DNA of 64,000 nucleotides from Eikenella glucosivorans (GTDB lineage: Bacteria; Pseudomonadota; Gammaproteobacteria; Burkholderiales; Neisseriaceae): the NCBI RefSeq assembly GCF_016025525.2, contig NZ_JACSGR010000004.1, positions 124,001-188,000 of the forward strand. The letters are read 5' to 3'. A program made the translations under genes and the position numbers. Below, piece by piece: positions 1 through 8,178 of the stretch. The notes below the pieces were generated by a model. It was given only the letters and a program-made list of their open reading frames with translations, did not search any database and had not been told where the DNA came from. Numbering within the stretch: the first letter of the stretch is position 1; the number at the start of each line of letters is the position of its first letter.

Positions 1-1374
1 GCGCGGGTCAAACAGGGCATAGCGGAACGGGCGGCCGATGCGGGTGGTCAGCAGCATCTCGTTGCCGAAACCCTGCCATTCGTCGGTAACCGGCAACAAG
101 TGAGCCGCATGGCTGCCGCCCATGGTTTTAAAACGGTGGGTATTCTTAATGGATTCAGGAGAAGCGTTCAGCGGCAGCTGGTTGAAGAAAGATACTTCCG
201 GCATATAGCGCTCCGGCCGCATCACGAAACCAAGCCGTTTGTAATAGGAGGATAAGGTGGATTGAGCACCGCGAATGGCGTTGGCTGACGCATTGAATAA
301 GCAAAGACTGGTGCTGACTTCCACCAGGTTGCCTCCCTCGACCATCAACTGAGCCAGCTGCTGATAGCCTTCGCGTTTTTTCTTTAGTTTCGGCGACCAT
401 TTCAGCATCAGCTGGTTGGCGGATTTCTCCACTTGACCCTGCATGGCACGCACTTTGGCTGCTTTGGTCTGCTGTTCCGGAAAATGGATGGTAGTGCACA
501 ACGCATAGGGCATACCAATCTGTGGTCCTTTCCCTGGCGGATTGCCTAACAGTTCAATCATGCGTGAAAAGTGGAAAGGCTTCTCCGAGCCTGGATAGCG
601 ATCGATAGCCAGCAGACCGATATATTGCCGTTCATGCGAATAAGAAAAACCAGAGCAATGAAGTAAGTCGTGACGGCGGTTGTCCCAGTTCATGCGAGAA
701 CCGACTGGGAACAACTGTTCGTTCAAAGGTGTTTCCTCTTCCACACCGGTATCCCAATCTTCATACACCGAGAAATAGCGGCGCAACACACCCATCAGTG
801 CCGGGGTAGATAATACGTTTACCTCGATACCCATCACAGCCAGCTGCGATAGCACGCGGTTGCGCAACTTCAAAAACTCATCACACTCCTTGCGGAAGGC
901 ATCCGTTTCTTTCGGACTACCTGAAAACGGATTCTGCGTTTTAAGTGGAATTTTGAAAGTCCACAGGCAGTAACTTCCCAAAATACGCGTTTCCGTGGTT
1001 GGTACCAGCCGATGGCGGCTACCGCGCTCGATAAAGGCAGCTCGCTCGCGTACTCCGTATTGGGCGGTTTGTACCGCTGCATCACCGAATATGCCGAAAC
1101 GTGCCTGAGTATAAGCTTCGGTAACTGGACGGATATAAGGTGAACCGAAATGAATGAACTGCATGATGGTACCGCCGGGATAAGGCTCATTCAGCAGCAC
1201 CGATGCTGCATCCGGGGTTTTATCATCCCAGCCAGCTAAAGGGGGAAACATGCAAGCTGAACCGATGGCATTATCCGCTTCACAATAGAAAATGCCGTCT
1301 TCGTCATTGCCGGCGGTTAAAGATACATATTGCCAGCCAACATCGCGCTGTTCATTTGATTGGAAAATATTCAT
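1..1374 (-). CDS. traC: TraC/VirB4-type conjugative transfer ATPase, N-terminal part (partial)
   Basis: An open frame of 458 codons runs from an ATG at 1374 off the left edge, so the protein is incomplete. The visible part has PLAGWDD (about residue 48) and GTIMQFIHFGSPYI, which resemble the N-terminal domain of F-type TraC. TraC is the cytoplasmic ATPase that energises pilus assembly and DNA transfer in type IV secretion. The Walker A motif would lie beyond the window. It sits 58 bp downstream of ssb on the same strand, at the end of a conjugative-element maintenance module. The family call is by resemblance of the N-terminal domain only. The DNA here is less GC-rich than the chromosome to the right. 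Confidence 0.68.
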   Translation of the reverse strand, partial: MNIFQSNEQRDVGWQYVSLTAGNDEDGIFYCEADNAIGSACMFPPLAGWDDKTPDAASVLLNEPYPGGTIMQFIHFGSPYIRPVTEAYTQARFGIFGDAAVQTAQYGVRERAAFIERGSRHRLVPTTETRILGSYCLWTFKIPLKTQNPFSGSPKETDAFRKECDEFLKLRNRVLSQLAVMGIEVNVLSTPALMGVLRRYFSVYEDWDTGVEEETPLNEQLFPVGSRMNWDNRRHDLLHCSGFSYSHERQYIGLLAIDRYPGSEKPFHFSRMIELLGNPPGKGPQIGMPYALCTTIHFPEQQTKAAKVRAMQGQVEKSANQLMLKWSPKLKKKREGYQQLAQLMVEGGNLVEVSTSLCLFNASANAIRGAQSTLSSYYKRLGFVMRPERYMPEVSFFNQLPLNASPESIKNTHRFKTMGGSHAAHLLPVTDEWQGFGNEMLLTTRIGRPFRYALFDPR

Positions 1375-1432
1375 ACCGCTGTGTGCATCTCGCTAAGCGG
1401 CAGCCGCATTCTGCAAGCTGCCGCAGAATGGG

Positions 1433-1864
1433 TCAGAGGGGGTTGTTATTATCGTCCGCAGCTGCAGCCTGATCCGATGTACGTGACGGATTCAGGGTAA
1501 TGGATGCGATGCGTTCGGAATTGAGATTGAGGTATATGTTTTCCACTCGGATTTTGCGAGTCTTGATTGTTTGTCCGTCTTTTTCGTAGGTTTCGGACAA
1601 CTCTTCGCCTTCCACCACCACTGGCATACCTTTAGCCAATAAGTTGTGCAGATGTGTGGCACGACGATTCCAATACTCGCACTCCAGCCACTCAGTCGGT
1701 CCGGCCGCTACATAGCGGTCCTGACCGTCAACTTTTTGCCGTTTGAACCGGTTGGAAGCAATAGAAAAGTTCAGGACGGTACTGGTTTCGCCGTCGCTGC
1801 GATTGATTTCTTTGAGTTCGAAAGACTGTCCGAGATTACCTCGGACAATGATAGAAATAGACAT
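1433..1864 (-). CDS. ssb: single-stranded DNA-binding protein of the conjugative element
   Basis: This is a 143-residue OB-fold protein. The core has the pattern LNFSIASNRF, then EWLECEYWNRRA, then GMPVVVEGEELSETYEKDG, typical of SSB. It would coat single-stranded DNA during transfer and replication of the element. The tail (DQAAAADDNNNPL) is short and acidic but lacks the usual DDDIPF ending, as is common in mobile-element SSBs. The frame is open upstream to 1978, but the ATG at 1864 follows a GGAG ribosome binding site at good spacing and begins the OB fold directly. ssb genes next to TIGR03761-type genes are a hallmark of SPI-7/PFGI-1-type elements. Confidence 0.88.
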   Translation of the reverse strand: MSISIIVRGNLGQSFELKEINRSDGETSTVLNFSIASNRFKRQKVDGQDRYVAAGPTEWLECEYWNRRATHLHNLLAKGMPVVVEGEELSETYEKDGQTIKTRKIRVENIYLNLNSERIASITLNPSRTSDQAAAADDNNNPL

Positions 1865-1987
1865 ACGGCCTGTCTCCACGTGGGAAACGGCCGAATTGTG
1901 AATAACAGATTGGCAATCAACCCGTTTTGTTGCAGATGGGGGTAAGGGGAGTGTAGTCTGGCATGACAGGTCTGTCAAGTGGGGTAT

Positions 1988-2416
1988 TTACCCAGCATCA
2001 AACAGCCAAGGGTTAATTACCGCCAAACCGGCTGCTTCAAACGGCGAGGTATCCCGGGTTGCCACCATCAAACCGGCGGCATGGGCGGTAGCGGCAATAT
2101 AACCGTCGGCTGCCGATACCCCCCGTCCCCGACGGCGGGCAGCAGCCATCAATTCGGCATACGATATCGCTGCTGCGCCATCAAAAGGCAGGATACGCCC
2201 CTCGAACAGGGGTAGTACTGACTGCTCCAGCCCGTTATGCAGCACTTGCCGCTTCCTGCCTTCCGGCAGTACGGCAATGCCGTAGCGCAGTTCGGCCACC
2301 GTCACGGCCGACAGATAAAGCGTTTCGATCGACTGGGCATCCATCCAGCGCACAACGGCAGGATCGGGCTGCTGCCGAAGGGTCTCGGAAATGACGTTGG
2401 TATCGACTAAAATCAT
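1988..2416 (-). CDS. fitB: PIN-domain toxin FitB (VapC family)
   Basis: A 142-residue PIN-domain ribonuclease, close in length and sequence to gonococcal FitB (from memory). It begins MILVDTNVISE and carries the acidic metal-binding residues D5, E42 (TVAELR), D104 (AADGYIAATA) and D122 (TRDT). The expected activity is Mg-dependent RNA cleavage, neutralised by the cognate FitA. Its start overlaps the stop of fitA by 4 bp (ATGA), so the two are translationally coupled. In a conjugative element such a pair could act as an addiction module. The catalytic set is complete. Confidence 0.93.
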   Translation of the reverse strand: MILVDTNVISETLRQQPDPAVVRWMDAQSIETLYLSAVTVAELRYGIAVLPEGRKRQVLHNGLEQSVLPLFEGRILPFDGAAAISYAELMAAARRRGRGVSAADGYIAATAHAAGLMVATRDTSPFEAAGLAVINPWLFDAG

Positions 2417-2652
2417 TCGAATGACACCGGTTGTGCGACGGAAGGATCACGGACGGTTTCCAAATCCACCCCGCCGGCCTGCCGGCCCAAACCGGTCAGC
2501 AGCGAGCCCAATTTAACCCGCCGCTCGGGACGGGCAGCCTGCTCCAGAATCAGACGGATTTCCGCCTCGGTGCTGCGCCCGGACAAAGCCGCCCGAGCTT
2601 TCAGGGCACGGTGAGTTTCATCAGACAGGTTGCGGATGGTAATGGCGGCCAT
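2413..2652 (-). CDS. fitA: FitA-type ribbon-helix-helix antitoxin
   Basis: 79 residues. The N-terminal ITIRNLSDETHRALKARA is a ribbon-helix-helix DNA-binding domain, followed by GRSTEAEIRLILEQ, nearly the same as gonococcal FitA as I recall it. The C-terminal GGVDLETVRDP segment would insert into the toxin active site. The frame is open further upstream, but the ATG at 2652 follows AAAGGAG and matches the FitA N-terminus. The FitAB complex is known to bind an inverted repeat upstream of its own operon, and a matching one lies at 2688-2714. Confidence 0.92.
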   Translation of the reverse strand: MAAITIRNLSDETHRALKARAALSGRSTEAEIRLILEQAARPERRVKLGSLLTGLGRQAGGVDLETVRDPSVAQPVSFE

Positions 2653-2687
2653 GACAGACTCCTTTGCGGGAATACGGAATGCTGAAA

Positions 2688-2714
2688 TGCTATCATTTTT
2701 TAAAACTGATAGCA
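2688..2714. promoter_or_regulatory. inverted repeat, probable FitAB operator
   Basis: TGCTATCA and TGATAGCA form an exact 8-bp inverted repeat separated by 11 bp, starting 36 bp upstream of the fitA start. From memory the gonococcal FitAB operator uses the same half-sites with nearly the same spacing. The site would give autorepression by the toxin-antitoxin complex. Confidence 0.8.
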
Positions 2715-2776
2715 ACCATACTGAACAGCAACCAACCACGGATCGGAAGGTTTGTTAGCCTATGTTTATATCCTCA

Positions 2777-3067
2777 TCATTTTTCTTCTGATTTTATCTT
2801 ATATTCTAATGCACTGATAACAGCCATTGTTTTTCTTAATAACCTGAAACCTTTCACAACCATATACCCAAAAAATAAACTAAATCCAAGAAGCACTAAA
2901 ACAAATGGCAATACCCATTCATCACTATTTAACTTAATAATTCCTAAAATAAGTGACAATATCGATATAATCTCCATTAATAATGCAAATCTATAATCTT
3001 TCTTCAAACCATCTCTTAGTTCATAGGTTTTAGATAATAATCCATTCAGATTTTCTTTTTCTTCCAT
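2777..3067 (-). CDS. small membrane protein with two transmembrane helices, unknown function
   Basis: 96 residues from the ATG at 3067, which follows GGAG. The N-terminal part is polar and charged (MEEKENLNGLLSKTYELRDGLKKDYR). Two hydrophobic segments follow at about residues 27-46 and 50-72, then a basic and polar tail ending KIKSEEK. I do not recognise the family. The DNA is strikingly AT-rich compared with everything else in the window, which suggests cargo acquired by the element. An upstream extension to 3139 has no good ribosome binding site. Confidence 0.6.
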   Translation of the reverse strand: MEEKENLNGLLSKTYELRDGLKKDYRFALLMEIISILSLILGIIKLNSDEWVLPFVLVLLGFSLFFGYMVVKGFRLLRKTMAVISALEYKIKSEEK

Positions 3068-3231
3068 GATGTACTCCAAATTATGATAAGTCTTAACCTC
3101 TGTTAATGCTGTTATACTGCACAAACCCATAATTGCCAAAAAACGTACTTAGAATAAATATTTTATCCATCTTTTCCTAATTCAATTCTTTCTATCTGCA
3201 TCTCAATGTCCTGTGTATCTTTATGTTCCTT

Positions 3232-3738
3232 TCACTTTGTACCAACCACCACCGACACCGGAATATTTTGTGACGCCGACATAAACTCCAACTCATTTAA
3301 AAAAGCGTAATCTGATTTCAACTGCTCCAGCATCCGTTTTACTTCATCATGGTACTGCCTCATGGCTAGGTGCACACGCATATGCAGCAGCCTTTCGTCA
3401 TATGAGGCATTGGCGGCATCTAGCTGTGCTGCAATCGTGGCCCAATCTGTAATGTCCTTACGTTGTTTGCCGATATATTCCGCCCAACAAATACTTGGGA
3501 CATGAAAGTCTTTACTGGGGTATGCTGGCAGAGAGGCATGGTTTACCGGTGTGGCACGGTAGGCTACACGACGCACCAGACCCATTTGCCGAGCCGACTG
3601 CACAAACTGCTTGGCTTCACTTACCAGTCTGTATATTCTCCCTTCGATGGAAGCAATTTCCATTGCTACAGCCGTTGGTGCCCTAACCTTTAATTGGCCA
3701 CACACTACATCCTTGCTATCAGAAAACAAATCGCCCAT
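3232..3738 (-). CDS. conjugative-element protein, possibly DUF3158 family
   Basis: 168 residues if translation starts at the ATG at 3738, which has GAGG five bases upstream. A longer form from 3777 would overlap the upstream gene by 23 bp. The protein is mostly helical and charged, with a DYAFLNELEF stretch near its C-terminus, and lacks signal or membrane segments. DUF3158 proteins usually lie between the TIGR03761 gene and ssb in elements of this kind, and that position is the main reason for the tentative name. No catalytic motif is visible. Confidence 0.6.
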   Translation of the reverse strand: MGDLFSDSKDVVCGQLKVRAPTAVAMEIASIEGRIYRLVSEAKQFVQSARQMGLVRRVAYRATPVNHASLPAYPSKDFHVPSICWAEYIGKQRKDITDWATIAAQLDAANASYDERLLHMRVHLAMRQYHDEVKRMLEQLKSDYAFLNELEFMSASQNIPVSVVVGTK

Positions 3739-3754
3739 AACTGCCTCGAAGTTA

Positions 3755-4855
3755 TCATTTATCAGCAGCCGGAACATCGGCAGCTGCTTCAGTCAATCCT
3801 GATTCGAATGCAGCGGTTTTCAATGCAGCCAACGCTATCTCATCGGTTATGACTTGCTCAATAAACGCATAGGCCGGTGATACACGATACAACAGCACTG
3901 CTTCTGGTAATGGCGGTAATGCTCTAGCAGCCACGGCAGCAGACAGTTTGGCTGACATTTTCGGATCATCCAGTAGGGTTTGTCTCGTTACCCCCTGGAT
4001 TTGCCGCATTTTCATGGCGGCAGTATACAGCCCTTGTAACAAGGAACGTATCCTACGGCCACCTTCGTAAATAATCCGATTGCTTTCAGTGTTACTGGTC
4101 AAACCTTTGCTGCCCATCGTGAGAGCTAAACGCACCAACATATCGTAGGACATCAAAAGTTGCAGTAACCTGAAACCATATCCACGCATGGAATCTATCT
4201 TGATCAACAGTGGATCACGATTAGCCATGACAGCAATATGGATGCCGGTGGCCGCGTAATCAGCAATCTGCTGCCTCATCTTCCCGGTTTCTTCTTCTAG
4301 GTAAGTTGCCACTGCTGCCAAATCTTGCTCGAAAGTCAGCAGTTCAGCGTGAGCGAACGGATTATCCTGTTTGGCCGCACGTACTAGTTCGCCAGACAGT
4401 GCCATACCATATCGAATACCAGGCCAGCGGTGGCTTTTTCGGTCATTCTGCCCCTCCCACATTCGCACTGCATGTTTGGTCTGCAATTCGAAAGTGTCAC
4501 CGCTGCCGCTCAGCTTACCCATGTCATCGAAAGCCTGGTCTTCAGATAAATAAACCTCGTAATCGTCCAAATTAATCGAAGAGGGAGAGCGGGAACGTGC
4601 CCGCCCTGAATGAATACGTAAACGCATGATGTGCTGCTTCAGCAACAATTCGTGTTCTGCCAATATTGCCAAATCGGCAGCATCGGTTCCGTCGCCATCT
4701 CCATTGGCAGTAGCCGCCAAGCGAGAGCGCTCCCGCAACCAGTCGTAGCCGTTTGAGAATACCGATTGCTCAGATGTTGGGAAGGGAGCATCGAAAGTTT
4801 GGGCCACTTGAATGGATTTTGGTTTGATAACCAACTTCTGTTTGTTGCGGGACAT
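3755..4855 (-). CDS. TIGR03761-family integrating conjugative element protein
   Basis: 366 residues from the ATG at 4855 (AGGAG upstream). Features recalled from the PFL_4669/TIGR03761 family include FELQTKHAVRMWEGQ near residue 130, RWPGIRYGMALSGELVRAAKQDNPFAHAELL, and YDMLVRLALTMGSKGLTS around residue 230. The molecular function of the family is unknown; it is a marker of SPI-7/PFGI-1-type integrative elements. It follows a long spacer holding two identical palindromes. The product looks soluble and cytoplasmic. Confidence 0.8.
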   Translation of the reverse strand: MSRNKQKLVIKPKSIQVAQTFDAPFPTSEQSVFSNGYDWLRERSRLAATANGDGDGTDAADLAILAEHELLLKQHIMRLRIHSGRARSRSPSSINLDDYEVYLSEDQAFDDMGKLSGSGDTFELQTKHAVRMWEGQNDRKSHRWPGIRYGMALSGELVRAAKQDNPFAHAELLTFEQDLAAVATYLEEETGKMRQQIADYAATGIHIAVMANRDPLLIKIDSMRGYGFRLLQLLMSYDMLVRLALTMGSKGLTSNTESNRIIYEGGRRIRSLLQGLYTAAMKMRQIQGVTRQTLLDDPKMSAKLSAAVAARALPPLPEAVLLYRVSPAYAFIEQVITDEIALAALKTAAFESGLTEAAADVPAADK

Positions 4856-4964
4856 GCTGAATACTCCTATCTGTTGTGCGGTTGGTGACCGCAAAATAAA
4901 GATTAATATTTTCGGATCCGGTTACTAAGTTTTGGAAAAGTGAGTTGTGCTCTAAGCTAATGGT

Positions 4965-4983
4965 TTGTGACCAGTGGTCACAA
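4965..4983. promoter_or_regulatory. palindrome copy 1, probable operator or partition site
   Basis: TTGTGACCAGTGGTCACAA is a perfect palindrome with 9-bp arms around a central G. It is identical to the copy at 5083-5101, and the identity extends two bases to the left (GT). It lies 110 bp upstream of the TIGR03761-type gene. Confidence 0.7.
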
Positions 4984-5082
4984 CTGTCGGGCGGCCTGGT
5001 TTAATACAAGCATGATTTCTGCCTCAGGGACTTTGGGAAAGATCCTCTTCTTTATTGGCGTTGTCATCCCACCAATTCTAGT

Positions 5083-5101
5083 TTGTGACCAGTGGTCACA
5101 A
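5083..5101. promoter_or_regulatory. palindrome copy 2, probable operator or partition site
   Basis: Exact second copy of the 19-bp palindrome, 118 bp from the first measured start to start. No further copy was noticed elsewhere. It is a candidate binding site for the element's ParB or another regulator. Confidence 0.7.
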
Positions 5102-5207
5102 ATGCCAGTTCGCTTGGATTATCGTTGGCCCAGTTCCCCCTTACCCTTAAAAGGCTTTTGTCGCACAAAATATCCTTACGGCGAGCTATTAAAGCCCATC
5201 ACCTGCA

Positions 5208-6827
5208 CTAACTGCTATTTTCTGTAGATCGTATTCCAACCGTACGCAATACCGAACGACGTAAATCTTCCGTGTTTGTGGTACGTTTTACATCATTACC
5301 TGCTGTATTACCTGCTGTCGCAGTACCCTGCTTTTGCAGTGATTGTTCCTGCTCCAACCTGAATTGCTCCCAAGCTTGTTGTTTTTCTCGTTTCTCGCGT
5401 ACTAACGGAGCCAAGATGCAGAGTAATTCGCCAGCAGCAGCTTTGCGACAGAGCACGGTCAGTAGGCCGAGGGGGCTGGTTACGGGTTTGGTTTGGCCAG
5501 CGATCTCATCCAATATCTCCTGCAGGGTTTCGTTGGTAGCGGTGGGTAGCAGTTTATCGAACAGCTTGCGGCTTTGTGTTTTTAAGCTGCTACCAAAATT
5601 CTGTGGGTAAACTAGGCCGTCGAAGCGGTTTTGTGTTGAAATGGTGGCGGGGTTTTCATCTTGCGAAGCAGACACTCCTCCTACATCTGCCACACACTCT
5701 ACCGCTTGCCTGTTTGGGTCGGAGGTTATGTTGTAGTTGTTCCCGATAGGGAACTGGGAGTAATCACAATCTATAATAATTTTCCCTTTTGTACCTTCCG
5801 TATTTTCTTCTTTGTAGTTTCCTAATTTCCCTTTTTGTTGTTTCTCGTTTTCCTGTTTTGTTACAGCTGTATTATCCCTTTTGTCGTTTCTGTTCTCTTG
5901 TTTTGTGACTACTGGATTAGGCTCTGCATTGTCAGTATTCTCCTGAAAATGCACTCCTGTATTTTCCCTTTTGTTCTTTCTGCGATAATCAAAGGGATAG
6001 GGGTCTGATTGGATTTCAGGTGAGTCTAGGGCGAGTGTAGTGTTCCGCTCATCACAGATACTCTGTTCTAATGCTGACCAGATGGCTCTACCATTGAGGA
6101 GAGTAAAGATGCGGCGTGAAGCGAAGAAATGTTTTTCGATAATGAATTGCATGTTCTTCAGCTTATTGCGGGCGGTCAGCTGGGTTTTATAGGGCAACAA
6201 TAAATGGCGCTGCCAAGCATGGATATCAAAACTGACAAACCAGCGTTCCTCCGAACCCACCCCCTTAGCCACGCTCTGTTGCATAATAAAGGAAAGCATA
6301 ATGGCCGAGTGGATACAGCCAGTCAGGGTGACTAAATCTCGATGGTAGGCGATACGTTCTTTGAAATAACGCAGAAAGAATAGATCGGATGGTTGCCGGA
6401 AAGTAGCCAAATCAATGGTTGAGTCAGAAGTGCTGCTGTTAGCATGGCAGAGAGCGGTGGCTAAGGCTGGTAAATTTACCCGCATTTCAAGCCGGGCACC
6501 GAAGCCAAAGCGGCGCGTTTCGATTAGGTTACGCTCCAGCAGTTTCTGTTTGCAGGTACCCTGTTCGCGCTTGTTCAGGCCGGTTTCTTCCTCCATTTGA
6601 GCAATGGATTTGAACAACCAACCGTCCCGCTCTACCACTGACACACCGTGTCGTGTCCAATAAATTAATTGCGACAGGAACACCGCTGCTTTAATCGAAC
6701 CAGTTATGTCAACCAAAGATTTATAGACAGCAATAGTTCGCCCACCCTGCAATGCCTGCTTGCAGCGCATGATATCGCGATTGAATTGGGCGGGGGCGGG
6801 TAGTTTCACAGTTATCCCTTGTGCCAT
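5208..6827 (-). CDS. STY4528-family element replication protein
   Basis: 539 residues. The first 260 contain two winged-helix-like segments: IKAAVFLSQLIYWTRHG with a following EEETGLNKREQ, and IHSAIMLSFIMQQ with AWQRHLLLPYKTQLTARNKL. A low-complexity Lys/Glu/Asn linker follows at about residues 280-350, then a C-terminal domain with a coiled-coil-prone stretch near EKREKQQAWEQFRLEQEQ. This matches the STY4528 family of pathogenicity-island replication proteins found next to parB in SPI-7-type elements. It probably initiates or supports replication of the excised circle. Its start overlaps the preceding gene's stop by one base. Confidence 0.75.
   Translation of the reverse strand: MAQGITVKLPAPAQFNRDIMRCKQALQGGRTIAVYKSLVDITGSIKAAVFLSQLIYWTRHGVSVVERDGWLFKSIAQMEEETGLNKREQGTCKQKLLERNLIETRRFGFGARLEMRVNLPALATALCHANSSTSDSTIDLATFRQPSDLFFLRYFKERIAYHRDLVTLTGCIHSAIMLSFIMQQSVAKGVGSEERWFVSFDIHAWQRHLLLPYKTQLTARNKLKNMQFIIEKHFFASRRIFTLLNGRAIWSALEQSICDERNTTLALDSPEIQSDPYPFDYRRKNKRENTGVHFQENTDNAEPNPVVTKQENRNDKRDNTAVTKQENEKQQKGKLGNYKEENTEGTKGKIIIDCDYSQFPIGNNYNITSDPNRQAVECVADVGGVSASQDENPATISTQNRFDGLVYPQNFGSSLKTQSRKLFDKLLPTATNETLQEILDEIAGQTKPVTSPLGLLTVLCRKAAAGELLCILAPLVREKREKQQAWEQFRLEQEQSLQKQGTATAGNTAGNDVKRTTNTEDLRRSVLRTVGIRSTENSS
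5739..5754. repeat. short inverted repeat inside the replication gene
   Basis: GTTCCC-GATA-GGGAAC is a perfect 6-bp hairpin. It lies next to the purine-rich repetitive stretch (5770-5990) coding the K/E/N-rich linker. It could be incidental, or part of an origin embedded in the replication gene. Confidence 0.35.
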
Positions 6828-7579
6828 CAGATCGTTATGGTCTGCATATAGCTGTCACTTAGCTCCGCTAGCCGCTGCAAACTGTAACGGCAGTGGCGTA
6901 TACGTGGGAAACCGTCGTATTTAGTTTCCAATACACCGATATTGCGCAAGTCTTCAGCGGCTCGCCGCTGTTCGGTACGGCTCAGAAAAGTACGTTCGGT
7001 AACCACTTGCTCCGGTAACGGCACCCATGGGCTGTAAGCCTGTCTATCGGCCAATGCGGTGTGGGGTGTATCTGCCTGTACTACTGCGAGCAGCAGGCAG
7101 GTTTTGAAAGATAGACCATGGTGCAACAGCGTTTTTAGATGTAGGCGGTTGAGCGATACTGGTGCGGCTGCAATAGCGCACAGCGATAAATCTGCATGTT
7201 GGCGTAGCAAGCTTTCCAGTCTATCTCCGTTCAACCGGTACATTGACACACCGATATCACGTTCGTTGGTCAGGATTCCAGCATTCAGTAGGGTATCGCG
7301 TACCTTGTACCAACGTCCTCTTCCCAATCCGGTTTCCTGTCGAACAATATCTTCGTTCAGACTAACCCATTCATCCGGACGGTAACGCTCAATATAACAA
7401 CTAAGGAAGTAGCCTGCTGTCACTGAATCTAAAGCTTGGGCGAATTGCACCACATAGGTAACTGGTTCTTCCCACAATGCAGCCAAGTAGGCGGTATTGC
7501 GGATGTCCAAATACGGGTATCCGCTGCCAAACGACTCAGGCGGCAGAGTGGCGACTAGTTCGCTGGTTGCGGGTTTCAC
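6827..7579 (-). CDS. winged-helix conjugative-element protein, unknown function
   Basis: 250 residues, soluble. SLNEDIVRQETGLGRGRWYKVRDTLLNAGIL (about residues 73-103) reads as a helix-turn-helix or winged-helix segment, and a second similar one occurs at VVTERTFLSRTEQRRAAEDLRNIGVLE near residue 195. The pattern resembles the adjacent STY4528-type protein, so the two may have diverged from one replication or regulatory fold. It overlaps its upstream neighbour by 4 bp, so the genes parA to STY4528 form one coupled operon. The family is not recognised with certainty. Confidence 0.6.
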   Translation of the reverse strand: MKPATSELVATLPPESFGSGYPYLDIRNTAYLAALWEEPVTYVVQFAQALDSVTAGYFLSCYIERYRPDEWVSLNEDIVRQETGLGRGRWYKVRDTLLNAGILTNERDIGVSMYRLNGDRLESLLRQHADLSLCAIAAAPVSLNRLHLKTLLHHGLSFKTCLLLAVVQADTPHTALADRQAYSPWVPLPEQVVTERTFLSRTEQRRAAEDLRNIGVLETKYDGFPRIRHCRYSLQRLAELSDSYMQTITI

Positions 7580-8178
7580 GGGCAGCCCCCTTCAATAGCG
7601 GCAACTGTGCTGTACAGCTGGCCAAGCGTATAGTCTGGATAGAGTTCGGATAAGCGCTGATAACGTAGGAAGGTATCAGGCTCATCAACCATTGCCTTCC
7701 AATCGGCGGCCACTGATAGCTGAGTTTCCAATGGCAATGCCGGTAATCTGCCCTTATTGACTGGAATACACAACCGCTGGCGCATTTGCCGAACGTCATC
7801 AGCACAGAGCACTGGGCACAGCAGCAGGATCATGCGGTTGCTGCCGCCGTGGCGGATCAGCCATTCACAGCGTTGCATGTAGTATTGGTGTCGTTTTTGA
7901 CTACCAACCACTTCATGCACTGCTTTGTGCAATGCGGATGGTGATAAATGGATTTCTGCTGCACCATCCAGCAACCCGGCCACCGCATGCAGCTGCTCAG
8001 GTGGTAGGTGTGCCAACAGGTCAAAGGTGTCGGTATATTTGTTCAGGATATCGGCGTTGGTTGCCTGTTCAGCTTTGCTTTTAGGCAGGACTAGTGTGGA
8101 AATCAGCAATGCTAGTATTTGGCCATGTAGCGGACAGTGGTTATCCAAACTTAGTCGGTAGACTTTTGCTTCAAGCAT
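7576..8178 (-). CDS. DUF2857-like conjugative-element protein
   Basis: 200 residues from the ATG at 8178, which follows GGGAGG. The C-terminal half has the pattern LSVAADWKAMVDEPDTFLRYQRLSELYPDYTLGQLYSTV, similar to what I recall as the signature of DUF2857 proteins. These lie between parB and the STY4528 gene in SPI-7/PFGI-1-type elements. Function is unknown. It overlaps parB by 8 bp. No membrane or secretion signal is visible. Confidence 0.65.
   Translation of the reverse strand: MLEAKVYRLSLDNHCPLHGQILALLISTLVLPKSKAEQATNADILNKYTDTFDLLAHLPPEQLHAVAGLLDGAAEIHLSPSALHKAVHEVVGSQKRHQYYMQRCEWLIRHGGSNRMILLLCPVLCADDVRQMRQRLCIPVNKGRLPALPLETQLSVAADWKAMVDEPDTFLRYQRLSELYPDYTLGQLYSTVAAIEGGCP

Larger units (their letters stand above)
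4856..5207. other. 352-bp intergenic spacer in the element with paired palindromes
   Basis: No credible gene is seen here. The spacer separates the replication gene from the TIGR03761-type gene, both on the minus strand, and carries two copies of one palindrome (4965-4983 and 5083-5101). It probably holds the promoter and operator for the genes to the left. Confidence 0.6.

Noticed and set aside
870..1190. 106-residue minus-strand frame
   Set aside because: It is out of frame with the longer open frame of the TraC-like gene, which shows family motifs.
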